From assembly GCF_000722545.1 (NCBI RefSeq), contig NZ_JNVM01000031.1, positions 62,001 through 126,000 of the forward strand: a stretch of DNA of 64,000 nt, written 5' to 3'. This document shows, piece by piece, positions 25,804 through 33,607 of this stretch. The notes beneath the pieces are model-generated. The model saw only the letters and a program-made list of their open reading frames with translations, did no database searches and had not been told where the DNA came from. The number at the start of each line of letters is the position of its first letter. The first letter of the stretch is position 1. Source of the stretch: Paenibacillus tyrphae. GTDB taxonomy: Bacteria; Bacillota; Bacilli; Paenibacillales; NBRC-103111. A program made the position numbers and the translations under genes.

Positions 25804-26028
25804 GCGGCACCGTTCGACGATTTTCGCCAAATTATTTTTTTTAGCTTTTTTGGACAGCCGATGGCGTTGAACAGTTCGCGCTATTCCCGGAGCAAGGAAA
25901 CTCTTTTCTTACCGAAAGATTGTGATATAATAACAACACATCTTGATATCGTTAATAAATGTAGGCAATTTGGCGATAATAAATAGTGTCGCTCACAAAT
26001 TTGCTCACATTTCCAAGTTATCCACAGT
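25804..26028. other. Host-prophage junction region, presumed attL
   Basis: No gene. A -10-like TATAAT lies at about 25926-25931 with a poor -35, possibly the host promoter for the gene that normally follows spoIIIAH (acc genes in Bacillus). The stretch from there to the integrase stop (26029) turns abruptly A+T-rich. The integration core must lie here, but attR is outside the window, so its sequence cannot be defined. Confidence 0.45.
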
Positions 26029-27108
26029 TCAATGTTTAAAAAACTCACTCGTAATAGTTTCAACTAATTCGGATTCCATCTTGGGAATGAAATGCGAGTA
26101 GGTTGAATTGACCGTCTGAACTGTATCACCCAAAAGCTCTGCTACAGCTACAATTGGATGTCGATTCATGAGCAGTATTGAAGCAACTGTATGTCTAATG
26201 TCATGGAATCGGATTCGAGGTAATCCAGCAATCTTGGTATCGGCGTAAAATCGATTTCTAATTGTTCTTGGATTGAAATGTTTTCCATTAAGCTCGAATA
26301 AATACAAAGTGTTTGAGTTTGAATGCGTCAATAATTCATCTACAACGTGCTTTGGTAATCTCAACGTCCTAATTGAGTTTGGAGTTTTAGTGTCATCAAT
26401 CACAAAGCCTTTACCTAATCTTTTTAAGGCTTTTTCAATTTTTATTTGATTTGTTTTCTTTAAAATATCAGTTTTGTATAGAGCAAGTATTTCACCTATT
26501 CTCATACCAGTTGAAAAAACTAATGCATAAAATGCATACCGATCTGTACCGCGCATAGTCTTTAAGAAATGGCTGACTTGTTCTGGTTGCCAAACAGTCA
26601 TTTTTTTTGGTTTGTAACTATATGGTGCCACATCTTTTGATACATCATATATTATAGCTTTTTTTTTCATTGCGTATTTAAATGTTTTTCTAAGAACAGC
26701 GGAGATATTTCTAATGACACCTTTTCCTTGTTTATCAACATTGAGAAGCTGACTGTAAAAGTCCTCGATATCATCATATGTGATTTTGTCGATTTTTTTA
26801 TTGCCCAGATATTTAATGATACGCAAAACGTATTCCATTTGTTTTTCATAAGTAGTGGCCCTTACTTTATGCCTCACAACACTTTCGTAATAGGACATAA
26901 TAAAATCTTTGAATGTTCTCCCTGCACTTTTGTGCCCTAGTCGAAGATTCCGATTAATTTCAAACAAGGCTTGTTCTGCTTCCTCTTGAGTATCACAAGT
27001 TCCTGTTTCTTGGATTCGTTTTTTAGTAATAGGGTTTTTACCAACATCAATAACATATTCGAATTTATCCCCGCGCGGACGAACGCTTCCCTTTAATTTT
27101 ACTGCCAT
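26029..27108 (-). CDS. int: Phage tyrosine integrase
   Basis: 359 aa. N-terminal arm-type domain (residues ~1-60), core-binding helical domain (~65-160) and catalytic domain with Arg203 (GMRIGEI), His302-x-x-Arg305 (FHDIRHTVA) and nucleophile Tyr337 (NSTYSHF). The usual LGH triplet is LGD here, a mild deviation. Catalyses prophage integration and excision. It is the promoter-distal gene of the leftward lysogeny operon and abuts the left junction. Confidence 0.95.
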   Translation of the reverse strand: MAVKLKGSVRPRGDKFEYVIDVGKNPITKKRIQETGTCDTQEEAEQALFEINRNLRLGHKSAGRTFKDFIMSYYESVVRHKVRATTYEKQMEYVLRIIKYLGNKKIDKITYDDIEDFYSQLLNVDKQGKGVIRNISAVLRKTFKYAMKKKAIIYDVSKDVAPYSYKPKKMTVWQPEQVSHFLKTMRGTDRYAFYALVFSTGMRIGEILALYKTDILKKTNQIKIEKALKRLGKGFVIDDTKTPNSIRTLRLPKHVVDELLTHSNSNTLYLFELNGKHFNPRTIRNRFYADTKIAGLPRIRFHDIRHTVASILLMNRHPIVAVAELLGDTVQTVNSTYSHFIPKMESELVETITSEFFKH

Positions 27109-27126
27109 GAATTAAAAAACCCCCAA

Positions 27127-27495
27127 TCAAGGCAAATAATATCTTACGGCATCTAATTTGAGAACTTCTTCAATGTCACACATTTGAATGACCAACTGTT
27201 CAATATTATTCAAATCGATACATCCTTCTTGAAGGATGCGTTTGTTTATACGTTGAATGTCAATTCCGAAAAAATCTGGGCGATGTGTAGGGATAGTGAT
27301 GTCATCCAATTGAACGGTGGCACTTGCCATAGTCTCGGGGATATCATTCAGTTCCTTTCGATTGAAAGGAGCTGTGATAGGGATGTGAAGATATCTTTTA
27401 TCCCATTGAATTTCACCACGCTTAAATGATATAAACATCCAAAAAGGCAACTGATGGCCTTCATGATAGTCATAATAAACCGTAATTTTAGCCAA
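27127..27495 (-). CDS. Hypothetical phage protein in lysogeny operon
   Basis: 122 aa, no recognised domain. Begins MAKITVYYDYHEGHQLPFWMF and looks mixed alpha/beta. It lies between the ImmA-like protease gene (3-bp gap) and the integrase, so is expressed with them. Function unknown. Confidence 0.65.
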   Translation of the reverse strand: MAKITVYYDYHEGHQLPFWMFISFKRGEIQWDKRYLHIPITAPFNRKELNDIPETMASATVQLDDITIPTHRPDFFGIDIQRINKRILQEGCIDLNNIEQLVIQMCDIEEVLKLDAVRYYLP

Positions 27496-27498
27496 TCT

Positions 27499-28107
27499 TT
27501 ACACCATCCTCTTTTTTGCCTGTATGGTCCGTAGCTTTTCTAAAATGTGGAGTGTTTCAGGCATGTATTCAAATCTGATTTGTACTGGAGTAATATGCGC
27601 GATAAAGTTCTGGTGTGAACGTTCCTGATTAATGCGCCGCTCAACTTGATCAATTCGTTTCTGTACAAAGGGGATCGGCAATTTAAACTCTTCAGCCAAG
27701 ACTTTTATGTATGTTGGCCGGTGATTAATATCTTTGAATTCCACCAACATGTACACCGGCATGGCTGCATAAAGTTGAAAATGTGCCGCTTGGATTTCTT
27801 GAAGCTCCATTAGTGACTTGGGGATATGATGCTGAGACCCGACATGTCTTAACGGATGACATAACTCATGAAAGAATGCTTCACGTCGTTCTGGTTCGTC
27901 AAAGTTTGAATTTAACATAATAACCGCAAATTCATCATCCCACATAGCTCTGCTTTCCTCTTTTGTTTTACAGATTGCAACATTGAAAATGTTGGCAATA
28001 CGTTCAATATCCATATCCGAAGCATAGTGTATACAGTTGTCTCGATACGACTTATTGATCCATTTTTCAAGATCTGATTGTTTGTACATTGATAAATTGA
28101 GATTCAT
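27499..28107 (-). CDS. ImmA/IrrE family metallopeptidase
   Basis: 202 aa with the zinc protease motif FFHELCHPLRH (HExxH, residues ~80-84). ImmA proteases of ICEBs1 and related phages cleave the CI-like repressor to trigger induction; next to the repressor gene, that role is likely. The C-terminal half is a helical region of unknown target specificity. Confidence 0.85.
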   Translation of the reverse strand: MNLNLSMYKQSDLEKWINKSYRDNCIHYASDMDIERIANIFNVAICKTKEESRAMWDDEFAVIMLNSNFDEPERREAFFHELCHPLRHVGSQHHIPKSLMELQEIQAAHFQLYAAMPVYMLVEFKDINHRPTYIKVLAEEFKLPIPFVQKRIDQVERRINQERSHQNFIAHITPVQIRFEYMPETLHILEKLRTIQAKKRMV

Positions 28108-28175
28108 GATGACACCCCTCTGGAATATGTTCTCAATAACGAATATTTACGGGAATGTATGTTCGTTTATATGTG

Positions 28176-28203
28176 TAAAAGAAAAAGCGCTTAGTTAGCA
28201 CTT
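28176..28203 (-). terminator. Possible terminator after the repressor gene
   Basis: On the minus strand AAGTGC (28203-28198) and GCGCTT (28190-28185) form a short stem with one G-U pair, followed by TTTCTTTT. Weak; might reduce read-through from the repressor into the immA-int genes. Confidence 0.4.
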
Positions 28204-28220
28204 ATTTCTTTACATCTTAA

Positions 28221-28583
28221 CTATTTTTTCTCTTGCTCTTTCTTCCACTGTTCTTTTAGTTTTTCAAACAATTCAATATCTTCTTTCAGGCGTTTCGCTA
28301 CTTCAGGAGTCAATTCGTGTTTGACCCCATCTAAATAAGCAATGTTAATGTTCGGATTAATCTTTTCTTTTGATGGCGGTGATGGGTCATCTGTTCTACC
28401 TAGAAGATAATCAATTGAAGTATCAAATAGGTCAGCAATTTTTTCTAAGGTTTTATAATCAGGGTTTCTACTTCCACTTTCATATGCAGTATACGCGGGC
28501 CGAGTTATGCCCAAATAATCTGCCATATCCTGTTGAGTCTTATTTAGTTTGTTTCGAAATGCCGTCAACCTACTCGATATCAT
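28221..28583 (-). CDS. CI-like phage repressor (XRE family)
   Basis: 120 aa from ATG 28583 (GGTGAT upstream; a GTG three codons earlier is possible). HTH_3 domain: LTAFRNKLNKTQQDMADYLGITRPAYTAYESGSRNPDYKTLEKIADLFDTSIDYLLGR. A short, highly charged C-terminal helix follows (EDIELFEKLKEQWKKEQEKK). It is transcribed leftward from the operator region and probably maintains lysogeny by binding the four 15-bp operators. Confidence 0.88.
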   Translation of the reverse strand: MISSRLTAFRNKLNKTQQDMADYLGITRPAYTAYESGSRNPDYKTLEKIADLFDTSIDYLLGRTDDPSPPSKEKINPNINIAYLDGVKHELTPEVAKRLKEDIELFEKLKEQWKKEQEKK

Positions 28584-28600
28584 CTGTATCACCAGCTAAT

Positions 28601-28649
28601 AATTAATTTTAAATTAAGTTAATTTAACTTAATTTAACTTAGCTTAATT
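28601..28649. repeat. A+T-only short repeats before the repressor gene
   Basis: Overlapping copies of TTAATTTAACTT-like units give a nearly pure A+T stretch with local dyads. It lies between the repressor start and the operator array; probably part of the repressor promoter or a bendable DNA segment. Confidence 0.5.
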
Positions 28650-28755
28650 GTAACAATACGCTACATAAAAATAAATGTAACAATACGACACAAAAATGTG
28701 TTGACGAGTATCGAAACGTTACATATAATGAATACATGAAGTAACGAATCGCTAC
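28650..28755. promoter_or_regulatory. Four-operator array and early rightward promoter
   Basis: Four 15-bp pseudo-palindromes of form GTAaCgAwaCGnTAC: 28650-28664, 28677-28691, 28708-28722 and 28741-28755. The third fills the spacer of a promoter with TTGACG (28701-28706), a 17-bp spacer and TATAAT (28724-28729), so a bound repressor would block RNA polymerase. This is the genetic switch between the repressor and the rightward XRE gene. Confidence 0.82.
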
Positions 28756-28780
28756 ATAAAAAGGAGGGAGGTTTTACTTT

Positions 28781-29008
28781 TTGGAGCGAACTTGGTTAAT
28801 AGAATTACGAATAAAACTAGGTTTTACGCAAGAACATGTTGCTGATCTTTGCGGTATAAAGAGACCATACTATACGATGATTGAAACTGGAAAGCGCAGA
28901 CCTAGTGTTGAAGTTGCCCAAAAGATCGCATCAGTTATAGGATTTAATTGGGTGATTTTTTTTGATCAAAATGGTAACGAAACGATACTTTCGATTAAAA
29001 CTTCTTAA
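28781..29008 (+). CDS. XRE family regulator (Cro-like)
   Basis: 75 aa with an HTH: LRIKLGFTQEHVADLCGIKRPYYTMIETGKRRPSVEVAQKIA. TTG start with AAGGAGGGAGG nine bases upstream. First rightward gene behind the operator-controlled promoter, the position of Cro; probably counter-regulates the repressor. Confidence 0.85.
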   Translation: MERTWLIELRIKLGFTQEHVADLCGIKRPYYTMIETGKRRPSVEVAQKIASVIGFNWVIFFDQNGNETILSIKTS

Positions 29009-29023
29009 CGAAAGGAGAAAAAA

Positions 29024-29302
29024 ATGGCCCAAAATCAACCTGGTATATACGAAAACAGAGTGATGGAATTGCTTGGGAGCTTAGCGGAAATGCTTTTGAA
29101 AAAAGAGCAGCCGAAAGAACCATTCGCGGAATATCCGGATTTGTTGTACGCGGAGGACGTTATTAACATTACCCGTTGGTCATCGAGTCACACCTACTCT
29201 GTAATGAAACGGCCGAACTTCCCACTCGCAAACGGAGGGGAAAAACCATACTGCGTTTTTAAACGTGACTTCATCAGGTGGCTTGAGCGAGAAGTTCCTT
29301 GA
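29024..29302 (+). CDS. Small DNA-binding protein, excisionase/AlpA-like (tentative)
   Basis: 92 aa. The second half (LLYAEDVINITRWSSSHTYSVMKRPNFPLANGGEKPYCVFKRDFIRWLER) has the layout of winged-helix MerR/AlpA/Xis proteins: a helix-turn-helix followed by KRDFIRWLE. AAAGGAG upstream. Could be an excisionase or early regulator; not certain. Confidence 0.6.
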   Translation: MAQNQPGIYENRVMELLGSLAEMLLKKEQPKEPFAEYPDLLYAEDVINITRWSSSHTYSVMKRPNFPLANGGEKPYCVFKRDFIRWLEREVP

Positions 29303-29309
29303 GGAGTGT

Positions 29310-29453
29310 GCCCGCTGCTGGGAACAGCGGGCAATCAGGGGGACTATAAAACTACATTACTTTTGGAGTAGGTTGCGAGGGGAATTGCGGGGAATTTTTT
29401 TCTTAAAAACATCATAGCCTCTTTTCCCATTCGCTTCCATTCCAATTTGGAAT
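29310..29453 (+). promoter_or_regulatory. Hairpin and palindrome before second XRE gene
   Basis: GCCCGCTG (29310-29317) pairs with CAGCGGGC (29325-29332), a strong hairpin without T run. Further on, ATTCCAATTTGGAAT (29439-29453) is a perfect palindrome about 23 bp before the next XRE start, a candidate operator for that protein. Confidence 0.45.
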
Positions 29454-29475
29454 ATTCGGAAAGGAGGAGGTTCGT

Positions 29476-29712
29476 TTGTTTATGACAGCGGATCATATCA
29501 GCCAATCATTACGCGAACAAAGGATCAAAGCAGGCTATACACAAGAGCAACTCGCGGCATATTTGGACATGACCCAATCGGATGTAAGCAAAATTGAAAA
29601 TGGGAGAAAAATCCCTGATGCTGTGACATACGAAAATTGGCTTTGGCGGTGTCAGAATCAACCGCAACGTTATGAATTTTATTATGACAGGAGGAGAGGA
29701 CAGCATGCGTGA
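29476..29712 (+). CDS. XRE family HTH protein
   Basis: 78 aa: SLREQRIKAGYTQEQLAAYLDMTQSDVSKIENGRKIPDAVTYENW, a clean HTH_3 domain, with a short C-terminal tail rich in Tyr/Arg. TTG 29476 suits AGGAGGAGG spacing; ATG 29482 is an alternative. Early phage regulator of unknown target; the palindrome just upstream may be its site. Confidence 0.75.
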   Translation: MFMTADHISQSLREQRIKAGYTQEQLAAYLDMTQSDVSKIENGRKIPDAVTYENWLWRCQNQPQRYEFYYDRRRGQHA

Positions 29713-29980
29713 ATTGGCCAAAATGCTCGAATTAGCGGGGCTACAGTCTGGAGTGGTCTATGCCAGCGGAATCATGAAGGCTCGCGAGATAGTCCGTAGT
29801 GCTGCTGAATTTCGAGCACAGGAAACGATCAGGCCGATGACAGCCAGGATTCTTGCAGAAAACGAAAAAGCCGCCATGCCGGGCGACTTGTTCGTAAAAA
29901 CAGAAAGTATGTTCTCATATAGTATACCTGCTTTGAAGTATGTTGACAAGGAGGTATCCGAGTGCGCCGTAAGAAATTAA
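29705..29980 (+). CDS. Hypothetical early phage protein
   Basis: 91 aa, mainly helical (MRELAKMLELAGLQSGVVYASGIMKAREIV...). ATG 29705 with GAGGAGAGGA upstream, overlapping the previous gene by eight bases and the next gene by 19. No domain recognised. Confidence 0.6.
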   Translation: MRELAKMLELAGLQSGVVYASGIMKAREIVRSAAEFRAQETIRPMTARILAENEKAAMPGDLFVKTESMFSYSIPALKYVDKEVSECAVRN

Positions 29981-30237
29981 AGCTAAATCAGGAACGTGTT
30001 CAAAATTGGATTAATGATTATGTATCCTTAGGAATTAGCGAAATGAAGAGCGGAATGGGTTTACTATCAGCCAAAAGCCATGTTCGAGCCGCAGCAAGCG
30101 GTGCACGTCAATTTTATTACTGCTTCGAAGGTTCGCCAGCGGATATTTTAACAAGAATCTTTGAAATAGATCTGGCTTTGGAAATAGCGGAATCTGTATT
30201 GTATGACAACTTTCGCCTTTTCCCACAGAAATATTAA
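29962..30237 (+). CDS. Hypothetical early phage protein
   Basis: 91 aa, basic start (MRRKKLKLNQERVQNWINDYVSLG) and helical. GTG 29962 with AAGGAGGT eight bases before. No family recognised; lies between early regulators and replication genes. Confidence 0.6.
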   Translation: MRRKKLKLNQERVQNWINDYVSLGISEMKSGMGLLSAKSHVRAAASGARQFYYCFEGSPADILTRIFEIDLALEIAESVLYDNFRLFPQKY

Positions 30238-30276
30238 ATCATCATTTTCGAAAAGACCGGGAGGGATTCTTTCGGA

Positions 30277-31275
30277 ATGGCTCATAACAACATAATCCCT
30301 ATCTCGAACGGTCTTTTCGAACACAAAGAAAGGATCGGGCCTGCTATATGGGAGTTCCTGTGGTGTATCGATGCCGTGACCTCAGAAACGGTTGATGACA
30401 GCGGAGAACGCTGGGGACTTGTGCACGGAGGCGCGCCCGTTAAGCATGAAACGATCGCGGCCGAAATTCGGACGAGCTCCCGAACCGTGCAGCGGAATTT
30501 AGCTCTTCTGAAAAAGGAAGGCTACATAACTTCGCTTAGGGTAGCTCGTGGCGAAATCATCAAAGTAAGGAATAATAAGAAACCAATAAAGGACAAGAGA
30601 TACGCCAAATGTGGCGCATCACTCGAAAGCGATACGTCAAAAGTGGCGTATCATGTACAAACTGCTATGCCAAAAATGGCAGATCACAAAGATGATGATA
30701 CGACAAAACTGTCTTATCATGACCTAAATGATATGCCAAATATGGAACACCATGCGCCTAATGATACGCCAAAAATGGAACATCAGTTCGAAGGATACGC
30801 CAAAAATGGCGCGTCAGATTCAAATGATATGCCAAATGTGGCATCTCTAAAAGACTTTAAAGATTTTATTGCTATTACTCCTACTAATTTGGCACCCAAG
30901 GATGACGAAGGGGAAGATCCATATATTCAAATCCTGAATGCATACTGCAAATTGCATCAGCGATTCGACATTCATGTGAAGCCGAAGGAACGGCATGCCA
31001 TGAATAAGCTGATTACGGATGGAATTCCAGCCCCTTTCACAATCCGTGCCATGGGATTACTTTATGCGGAAAAACAAAAACGCGAGAAAGAGGACTTCAA
31101 ACTGCCATCAAGCTTCTTGTATTTCGTGGATGGGATTCGGGATGCGTGGAAGAACGAGAACACCAAACACGAAAGTAATCCAAGCACCGAGGCTAAAACT
31201 GGAAAGAACAAGCAGATGGAATTTTTGAATAAGCTGCTGGAGGTGGAGAAACGTGGACAGAGTGGAGGTCATTGA
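30277..31275 (+). CDS. Phage replication initiator (O / SPP1 gp38-like) containing the origin
   Basis: 332 aa. N-terminal winged-helix region (PAIWEFLWCIDAVTSE...HETIAAEIRTSSRTVQRNLALLKKEGYITSLR, residues ~20-90). A low-complexity middle (108-190) is encoded by eight DNA iterons. The C-terminal domain (~210-330, DPYIQILNAYCKLHQRFDIHVKPKERHAMNKLI) probably contacts the helicase loader. The following genes are a G39P-like loader and DnaB helicase, the order of Bacillus phage SPP1 genes 38-39-40. Expected role: bind the iterons in its own gene, melt DNA and recruit helicase. Confidence 0.82.
   Translation: MAHNNIIPISNGLFEHKERIGPAIWEFLWCIDAVTSETVDDSGERWGLVHGGAPVKHETIAAEIRTSSRTVQRNLALLKKEGYITSLRVARGEIIKVRNNKKPIKDKRYAKCGASLESDTSKVAYHVQTAMPKMADHKDDDTTKLSYHDLNDMPNMEHHAPNDTPKMEHQFEGYAKNGASDSNDMPNVASLKDFKDFIAITPTNLAPKDDEGEDPYIQILNAYCKLHQRFDIHVKPKERHAMNKLITDGIPAPFTIRAMGLLYAEKQKREKEDFKLPSSFLYFVDGIRDAWKNENTKHESNPSTEAKTGKNKQMEFLNKLLEVEKRGQSGGH
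30599..30847 (+). repeat. Eight palindromic iterons, probable phage replication origin
   Basis: Eight 22-bp units starting at 30599, 30631, 30664, 30697, 30730, 30763, 30794 and 30826, spaced 31-33 bp (three helical turns). Consensus is the dyad GATAcGCCA, four or five A/T-rich bases, TGGCGnATC. They fall in more than one reading-frame phase, so DNA rather than protein sequence is conserved. Location inside the initiator gene mirrors lambda O and SPP1 gene 38 origins. Confidence 0.85.
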
Positions 31276-31618
31276 GCTCTTCATGAAGATCAAGCGTCAC
31301 TATGCCAGCTTTGACGTGATGGATGTTCAAAAAATTGACGAGTGGCATCGTTTTTTGAAGGACGTTCCTGCTGGCGACGTGAACGCAAATTTGGATCGTT
31401 ATATCGCTCGTGAAAAATTCCCTCCGACGATTGCCGAGCTCGTTAAGCCGGTTGAAAGCACGATTGATGTTTATCACCAACACATGAAAGAATCAGCAGC
31501 TTCAAAGCTGAACGAGATCGAAGCTTGGCGGGAAAAGGCAGTTCCGCCGCCGGACGACGTAAAAGAAAGGATGAGGCAAATTGCATCCGGAACATATCGA
31601 GCTCCCTTGCAGCCTTGA
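31253..31618 (+). CDS. Replicative helicase loader, G39P-like
   Basis: 121 aa, helical: VIELFMKIKRHYASFDVMDVQKIDEWHRFLKDVPAGDVNANLDRYIAREKFPPTIAELVK matches the N-terminal fold of SPP1 G39P, which loads the DnaB-type helicase onto the initiator complex. GTG start inside the end of the initiator gene, with GGAGGTGGAG upstream; it overlaps dnaB by 38 bases. Tight overlaps indicate translational coupling. Confidence 0.78.
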   Translation: MDRVEVIELFMKIKRHYASFDVMDVQKIDEWHRFLKDVPAGDVNANLDRYIAREKFPPTIAELVKPVESTIDVYHQHMKESAASKLNEIEAWREKAVPPPDDVKERMRQIASGTYRAPLQP

Positions 31619-32972
31619 GGCCGAGAGAGCGGTGTTAGGTGCAGTATTTCTTTCGAATGAGGCGTTGATATCGGCCCAAGAGAAACTTATACCCGAAGAC
31701 TTTTTTCATCCCGGAAATCGAATCATATTTCGGGCGATGATTCGGCTGGCTGACCAAAGTAGTCCGGTGGACTTGATCACATTGGGGGGCCAACTGCAAA
31801 GTCAAAATGAACTTGAAAAATGCGGCAGCGTTGCGTATTTATCTGAACTAGCAGGGGCAGCACCAACGGCAGCAAATATCGATCATTACGCCGGTATTGT
31901 GCGCGAGCTGTCACTTCAAAGGCAAGCGATTCGCGCCATGTTCAAGCAGATTACCGAGCGGACCGACTCGGCTAGCATGATTGCTGCCATGGAAGAGACG
32001 GCGGCGGAGATTTCGGAACGAGCCGTCCAAGGCCGGGAGTTTCACGTCCTCCGGGATGTCGCTATTCAAAGCTTCGAGCAAATGGAGCAGCGGTATTACT
32101 CCCCTACGAACGGAATTACAGGGGTAGCCTCGGGTTTCGATGACTTGGACCGTATGACATCAGGGTTCCAACGTTCAGACCTCATCATCGTTGCAGCACG
32201 ACCATCCGTCGGGAAAACTGCCTTCGCGCTGAATATCGCGCAGAATGTGGGAATTCGGGGAAAAGAGACGGTCGCCATATTCTCGCTCGAAATGGGCGCG
32301 GCCCAACTTGTACAGCGCATGATTTGTGCCGAAGGAAACATTGACGCCGGGCGAGTACGAACCGGATTTCTTGATGGCGATGATTGGCAGCGAATCACGA
32401 TGAGCATCGGAACGATGTCAAATTCGAACATCATGATCGATGATAGCCCGGTCGTGACGGTTCATGATATCCGCGCAAAATGCCGCAGGCTGAAAAAGAA
32501 ACACGGACTTGGGCTTGTACTGATTGACTATTTGCAACTCATTTCGAGCACCAGCAAGCGCGACAACCGGCAGCAAGAGGTATCCGAGATTTCGCGTGTG
32601 CTGAAGCAAATGGCTCGTGAACTGGACGTTCCGGTCATCGCGCTCTCACAGCTTAGCCGGAACGTCGAGCAGCGGCAGGACAAGCGCCCGATGTTGTCTG
32701 ACCTCCGGGAGTCTGGGGCGCTGGAACAGGATGCGGATATCGTCGCTTTCCTATACCGGGACGATTATTACGACAAGGAATCGGAAAAGAAAAACATCAT
32801 CGAAATTATCATCGCTAAGCAGCGAAACGGTCCAGTCGGGACAGTGGAACTGGCATTTCTCAAGAACTTCAACAAATTTGTAAGTCTGGACCGTAGCCAT
32901 CATGATTCAGTTCAGCCAAGCGAGGATAAGCGGAAGAATAATCGCCGGGCCCAAGAGGATGATGACGAATGA
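31581..32972 (+). CDS. dnaB: Replicative DNA helicase DnaB
   Basis: 463 aa. N-terminal domain PCSLEAERAVLGAVFLSNEAL; RecA-like motor with Walker A VAARPSVGKTAFAL (about 204-217), LEMGAAQL, Walker B GLVLIDYLQLI (~311-321) and SRVLKQMARELDVPVIALSQLSRNVE, DLRESGALEQDADIV, IIAKQRNGPVGTVEL. Full length, all motifs intact. Unwinds DNA at the phage fork. TTG start within the loader gene, preceded by GGATGAGG. Confidence 0.95.
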   Translation: MHPEHIELPCSLEAERAVLGAVFLSNEALISAQEKLIPEDFFHPGNRIIFRAMIRLADQSSPVDLITLGGQLQSQNELEKCGSVAYLSELAGAAPTAANIDHYAGIVRELSLQRQAIRAMFKQITERTDSASMIAAMEETAAEISERAVQGREFHVLRDVAIQSFEQMEQRYYSPTNGITGVASGFDDLDRMTSGFQRSDLIIVAARPSVGKTAFALNIAQNVGIRGKETVAIFSLEMGAAQLVQRMICAEGNIDAGRVRTGFLDGDDWQRITMSIGTMSNSNIMIDDSPVVTVHDIRAKCRRLKKKHGLGLVLIDYLQLISSTSKRDNRQQEVSEISRVLKQMARELDVPVIALSQLSRNVEQRQDKRPMLSDLRESGALEQDADIVAFLYRDDYYDKESEKKNIIEIIIAKQRNGPVGTVELAFLKNFNKFVSLDRSHHDSVQPSEDKRKNNRRAQEDDDE

Positions 32973-33235
32973 TTCAGATATCACCGGTTGCAATATCCAT
33001 GATTGAACAGGCATTAGGTCCGATCATCGTTGGCAAACGGAGAGATATCAACCGGATCGAATTGCACGTCTCTTGCGAATCGAAGCTGGCGCAGTGCGAA
33101 TTTATCGATACTAAGCATGGACGTCTCAAGATCCGGCCGATCCATATGATACCGAAAGGGTACTCGTATCTTATGGAAAAACCGGGCAAACCAAAGCGGT
33201 CCTTTGCTTGGGTTTCCAAAAAGAACGCCAAATAA
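32969..33235 (+). CDS. Hypothetical phage protein
   Basis: 88 aa, beta-rich and basic at the end (KPKRSFAWVSKKNAK). ATG overlaps the dnaB stop (ATGA). No recognised domain. Confidence 0.6.
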   Translation: MIQISPVAISMIEQALGPIIVGKRRDINRIELHVSCESKLAQCEFIDTKHGRLKIRPIHMIPKGYSYLMEKPGKPKRSFAWVSKKNAK

Positions 33236-33247
33236 GGAGGTATATCA

Positions 33248-33595
33248 ATGCAGGCGGAAGCAATTGTAAAAATCAAGTCCGAAATGGAAGCGAATAAGGA
33301 TAATGCGTATATCCAGTACATCGGCCAGTTCCTCTTGCAGCGCATCGAGGCGAATCCGGACGACGCTGCAAAGCTGGCAAGCAAAGACAAAACGATTGCG
33401 AAAAGCCTTGAGGCGATGAAGAGCGAGGCCAAGAAGAAGCAGAAGAACGGCATGGCAATGCTGACGCCGGACGAAGGCCTCGCGATCGTGCTTAAGTATT
33501 TCGGCACCGCACCGATCGCCGTGACAACTTCGACTATTACGCACAAGAATCATGCTTCTGATTTCGACGTGAAGCTCGAAGACTTCGGATTGTAG
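33248..33595 (+). CDS. PcfK-like protein
   Basis: 115 aa, helical: VKIKSEMEANKDNAYIQYIGQFLLQRIEANPDDAAKLASKDKTIAKSLEAMKSEAKKK, resembling PcfK of the enterococcal conjugative plasmid pCF10. It is followed at once by a PcfJ homologue, as in pCF10-type elements. The pair is widespread in phages; molecular role unknown. AAGGAGG upstream. Confidence 0.75.
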   Translation: MQAEAIVKIKSEMEANKDNAYIQYIGQFLLQRIEANPDDAAKLASKDKTIAKSLEAMKSEAKKKQKNGMAMLTPDEGLAIVLKYFGTAPIAVTTSTITHKNHASDFDVKLEDFGL

Positions 33596-33607
33596 GAGGG
33601 GAACGAT

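Noticed and set aside
28650..28755. att core or iterons of a second origin
   Set aside because: Location between divergent XRE genes and overlap with -35/-10 elements make operators the better reading.
30599..30847. CRISPR array
   Set aside because: Repeats are dyads of 22 bp separated by only ~10 bp of non-unique sequence inside an open reading frame, and no cas genes are present.
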